Shown here piece by piece: positions 15,816-17,408 of a stretch of DNA of 17,408 nt. Both the position numbers and the translations under genes were made by a program. Source of the DNA: Desulfobacteraceae bacterium (GTDB lineage Bacteria > Desulfobacterota > Desulfobacteria > Desulfobacterales > Desulfatirhabdiaceae). The stretch's first letter is position 1. Each line of letters starts with the position of its first letter. The notes under the pieces were generated by a model. That model worked only from the letters and a program-made list of their open reading frames with translations. It searched no databases and was not told where the DNA came from. The stretch is from the NCBI GenBank assembly GCA_027325475.1, contig DAIEFO010000010.1, positions 1 through 17,408 of the forward strand. Reading direction: 5' to 3'.

Positions 15816-16688
15816 TCAGAGGCCTGCCGCATCCAGAATGGCGGGCAAACGATGCTCCCATCCCATGGTCTGAAGCAGAACGCCGCCGGCCTCTTTTCTA
15901 AGTTGAGCAATTGTCTCTCCAGCAATCCGGACGCCTTCCATTTCCCGGTCGGACGAGGTGCGAATGCGCCGGATCAGGTCTTCGGAAATATGGGCGCCGG
16001 GTTCGTTGGTTGCAATATAGCGGGCAACCGCCACGGACTTGATCAGGAACACTGTCGGGATTATGGGAACCTGAAGCGCAGCGGCTTTCTTCATAAATTC
16101 ACCAAAACGACGCATATCGAATACCGGTGGGGTAATGACAAAACCGGCTCCCGCAGCAATTTTCTCCTTGGCCAGCTCTATTTCGGCGTCCATAGCTGCG
16201 TTATCTGCAAACGGCGCCATATGACATCCGACATAAAATTGCGGAACTCCGTCCAGATCGAACCCTGCCATATCTTTCCCGGCTTGCAGGTTGCGGATGG
16301 CGCTCAGTACGCCCATTTCATCCAGATCGTTGACCGGCGGTGCGTCCCGATGATCGCTGCAGGCCATGTTTTCACCCTGAACCACTATCAAATTCTGAAT
16401 TCCCAGAACGTGGGCTGCCAGCATGTCGCCCTGCAGCGCCATGCGGTTACGGTCCCGGCCATACACGTTGATGAGCGTTTCAATTCCCTGCTGCTGAAGC
16501 AGCGCGCCGCCGGCCAGCGCACTCATGCGCATGACCCCATTGTCCATGTCGGGCACAACGACGCCGTCTATCCGGCCTCGAATGTGCTGAGCGTAGGTCA
16601 TGAACCGGGAAATGTCCACCCCTTTGGGCGTGTTCATTTCAGCGAGAACGACAAACTTTCCGCTTTGTAACCGTTTTTGAATATTCAT
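15816..16688 (-). CDS. Divergent MetF paralogue (methylene-THF reductase-like)
   Basis: A 290-residue protein that aligns with MetF along its length (LAEMNTP, YGRDRNRMALQ, FYVGCHMAPF, IKSVAVARYI) but differs at active-site positions. The acid Glu is kept (E17), the GD of the flavin/folate site is GE (E106), and the folate-contacting Gln is Pro (P187 in VITPPVFD). It may bind a different C1 or pterin substrate, act as a non-catalytic subunit, or be a slower reductase; the sequence does not decide. ATG 16688 is chosen because AAGGA lies 5 nt upstream, and the longer frame to 16757 lacks such a site. It comes before hdrA in the same operon, which suggests a physical or functional partnership with HdrA. 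A possible small CxxC gene overlaps its start by 4 nt. Confidence 0.85.
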   Translation of the reverse strand: MNIQKRLQSGKFVVLAEMNTPKGVDISRFMTYAQHIRGRIDGVVVPDMDNGVMRMSALAGGALLQQQGIETLINVYGRDRNRMALQGDMLAAHVLGIQNLIVVQGENMACSDHRDAPPVNDLDEMGVLSAIRNLQAGKDMAGFDLDGVPQFYVGCHMAPFADNAAMDAEIELAKEKIAAGAGFVITPPVFDMRRFGEFMKKAAALQVPIIPTVFLIKSVAVARYIATNEPGAHISEDLIRRIRTSSDREMEGVRIAGETIAQLRKEAGGVLLQTMGWEHRLPAILDAAGL

Positions 16689-16837
16689 GAATTTCCTTCC
16701 CTGTCGAGATTGGCGGAGGCTTTGCCCACCCCCGCTGTTGGAAACATGCGGAACCATTGCGATACCCAGACCTGGCTGCTGCCCTTACCTGTTGTACCAC
16801 AATGCCCGCATGTCGATACACCTGTGACATTCCGCAC
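16685..16837 (-). CDS. Possible small CxxC protein, 50 residues
   Basis: An open frame from GTG (16835-16837) to TGA (16685-16687) that overlaps the start of the metF-like gene as ATGA, the same junction type as elsewhere in this operon. The peptide has STCGHCGTTGKG (8-19), a CxxC that could bind Zn or a cluster, and a WVSQWFRM segment. It fills the otherwise empty 165-bp gap after the TusA-like gene. Against it: the GTG start has no clear ribosome-binding site, the start sits in a perfect palindrome, and codon use is not decisive. I do not recognise a family. Confidence 0.35.
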   Translation of the reverse strand: MRNVTGVSTCGHCGTTGKGSSQVWVSQWFRMFPTAGVGKASANLDREGNS

Positions 16838-16843
16838 GTGCGG
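16832..16843. repeat. Perfect 12-bp palindrome CCGCACGTGCGG
   Basis: A perfect 12-bp palindrome 11 nt after the TusA-like stop codon, inside the operon. It could be a protein-binding site, a small RNA hairpin that tunes expression of downstream genes, or chance. It contains the candidate GTG start of the small CxxC frame. Confidence 0.4.
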
Positions 16844-16853
16844 CGTCTGATAA

Positions 16854-17099
16854 TCAGATGTGTTTTTTCAGCCGCACTTTCGAGAATCCCGTATCTGTTG
16901 TCATATGTTCCGTGCAAACAATTTCATAGGACGCCTCAGGCAATATCCGAAGCAGGTCCCGCTGCATGTCTGAATCACAACCCAGTATCTCCACGACCTG
17001 GCGCGGCTTCATTTGCTGAAATACCAGGGATACCTTCAATAACGAGAAGGGGGAGATGGTTCCTCGAACGTCCAGCGTGTAGTCAGCTTTTCCCCTCAA
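16854..17099 (-). CDS. TusA/SirA-fold protein lacking the catalytic Cys
   Basis: An 81-residue cytoplasmic protein with the TusA-family pattern: LDVRGTISPFSLLKV (9-23), QMKPRQVVEILGCDSDMQRDLLRIL, then a closing beta strand. TusA proteins carry sulfur on the Cys of a CPxP motif; here that motif reads SPFS, so persulfide transfer at this site is not possible. C41 and C62 lie elsewhere. Two-layer TusA-like proteins without the Cys probably act as binding or docking modules. The start is TTG at 17099, because an in-frame stop lies upstream and a strong GGGAGG site sits 9 nt before it. It is the first gene after the sigma-54 promoter and lies 165 bp before the metF-like gene, hence it probably belongs to the MetF/HdrA operon. 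TusA-like genes are often linked to Hdr-like genes in sulfur metabolism. Confidence 0.75.
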   Translation of the reverse strand: MRGKADYTLDVRGTISPFSLLKVSLVFQQMKPRQVVEILGCDSDMQRDLLRILPEASYEIVCTEHMTTDTGFSKVRLKKHI

Positions 17100-17139
17100 T
17101 CTGGAGTTCCTCCCGTTTACTTTTCACGAGTAGTCGCAA

Positions 17140-17156
17140 AGCAACATCCAGGCCAA
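17140..17156 (-). promoter_or_regulatory. Sigma-54 (-24/-12) promoter of the TusA-like/MetF/HdrA operon
   Basis: On the minus strand the sequence TTGGCCTGGATGTTGCT fits the sigma-54 consensus YTGGCACGRNNNTTGCW at 11 of the 13 defined positions. The invariant GG (17154-17153) and GC (17142-17141) have the required 10-nt spacing. Transcription would start near 17130, about 30 nt before the TTG start at 17099 and just upstream of its ribosome-binding site. Sigma-54 promoters need an ATP-dependent activator, and the divergent PAS-domain gene is a candidate. Confidence 0.65.
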
Positions 17157-17169
17157 AAGGTGTAATTTC

Positions 17170-17183
17170 AGCTGACGACAGCT
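17170..17183. promoter_or_regulatory. Small inverted repeat upstream of the sigma-54 promoter
   Basis: AGCTG-ACGA-CAGCT, a 5-bp-arm inverted repeat located about 30-40 nt upstream of the -24 element. It could be part of an activator site, but such short symmetry often arises by chance. The rest of the 216-bp divergent gap (17100-17315) holds no other feature I can support. Confidence 0.2.
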
Positions 17184-17315
17184 CGTGGACATCATCATTT
17201 CAGAAACTTGTCTTTCTTCAAATGACATACGGGATAAGCAGCTTGCCATGGAACTGTTAAACTGATAAACTTTTATACTTTATATGTGTTAAATGTCAAG
17301 GAGACGCTTTACAAC

Positions 17316-17408
17316 ATGGCCGAACAGGAATTGGACCGATACTGGAAAACGGTGGTCAACACTATCCAGGACGGGATCATGATCGTCAACACGCGCGGGG
17401 CCATCGTG
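17316..17408 (+). CDS. PAS-domain regulator, N-terminal fragment cut by the window edge
   Basis: Only 31 residues are visible. They read LDRYWKTVVNTIQDGIMIVN followed by a TRGAIV turn, the typical start of a PAS sensor domain in which the protein asks what the current state is before a kinase or AAA+ part. The ATG follows AAGGAG (17298-17303) at 12 nt. In Desulfobacterota such N-termini are common in PAS-containing sigma-54 activators and in PAS kinases. The divergent position opposite a sigma-54 promoter favours an activator, but the deciding domains are outside the window. Confidence 0.6.
   Translation, partial: MAEQELDRYWKTVVNTIQDGIMIVNTRGAIV

Noticed and set aside
15781..15861. N-terminal extension of HdrA back to 15861
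   Set aside because: It would overlap 46 nt of the metF-like gene, and the added residues precede the FAD motif without similarity to HdrA; ATG 15780 is more natural.
15573..16670. 365-codon plus-strand open frame over hdrA/metF-like genes
   Set aside because: Spans two real genes on the opposite strand and their gap; no family features.
16689..16757. N-terminal extension of the MetF-like protein back to 16757
   Set aside because: ATG 16688 has a strong AAGGA site at 5 nt, and the fold begins right after it, as in MetF.
16788..16856. Selenocysteine read-through of the TusA-like TGA (22 more codons including CHRC, with a palindrome downstream)
   Set aside because: The TusA fold is already complete before the TGA, the added part has no known counterpart, and the short palindrome is not a convincing SECIS element.
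17083..17127. 14-codon GTG frame overlapping the TusA-like start, and the protein-like frame upstream of it
   Set aside because: It has no ribosome-binding site and starts at or before the predicted transcription start; the upstream part lies within the sigma-54 promoter. A frameshifted TusA N-terminus cannot be excluded but is not needed.
17124..17249. 41-codon minus-strand frame from the ATG at 17249
   Set aside because: No ribosome-binding site, runs through the sigma-54 promoter, and the product has no recognisable features.

Overview
The window looks like a chromosomal piece of an anaerobic, probably sulfate-reducing member of the Desulfobacterota (Desulfobacterales-like). This is an inference from three things: a MetF/MetV/MvhD/HdrA cluster of the kind used with the Wood-Ljungdahl methyl branch, many soluble PAS sensor kinases, and a dispersed intergenic repeat whose ends read GACGGCTTCGTAAAAAG. 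No rRNA, tRNA, CRISPR array, insertion sequence or phage gene was seen. No stretch above 300 bases lacks a gene.

Left part (1-5616, + strand): a FadR-type GntR regulator overlaps by 4 nt a 1207-residue bifunctional proline dehydrogenase / pyrroline-5-carboxylate dehydrogenase (PutA type, no DNA-binding domain), so the regulator probably controls proline catabolism. Behind its own sigma-70-like promoter follows an exported GH26-like protein whose expected catalytic nucleophile Glu is an Arg.

Middle part (5618-10654, mostly - strand): a signalling block. Read in the direction of transcription, it has a single-domain response regulator, two coupled ACT-domain proteins (kinase-less, aspartokinase-tail-like), a PAS-PAS histidine kinase and a REC-PAS histidine kinase. 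None has a DNA-binding output domain. Three copies of the dispersed repeat lie at 5618-5710 (+), 7240-7393 (-) and 10462-10654 (+), all between genes.

Right part (10678-17156, - strand): an operon starting at a good sigma-54 (-24/-12) promoter. It encodes a TusA-fold protein lacking the catalytic Cys, a possible 50-residue CxxC protein, a divergent MetF paralogue, a 1013-residue tandem HdrA flavoprotein, MvhD, MetV and MetF, with 4-nt ATGA overlaps at two or three junctions. It is most likely a methylene-tetrahydrofolate reductase tied to an HdrA/MvhD electron-transfer (possibly bifurcating) module. It differs from the Moorella-type HdrCBA-MvhD-MetVF arrangement: HdrB and HdrC are absent, HdrA is doubled, and a second MetF and a TusA-like protein are added. 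Divergent from it, a PAS-domain protein begins at 17316 and runs off the window; it may be the sigma-54 activator of the operon.
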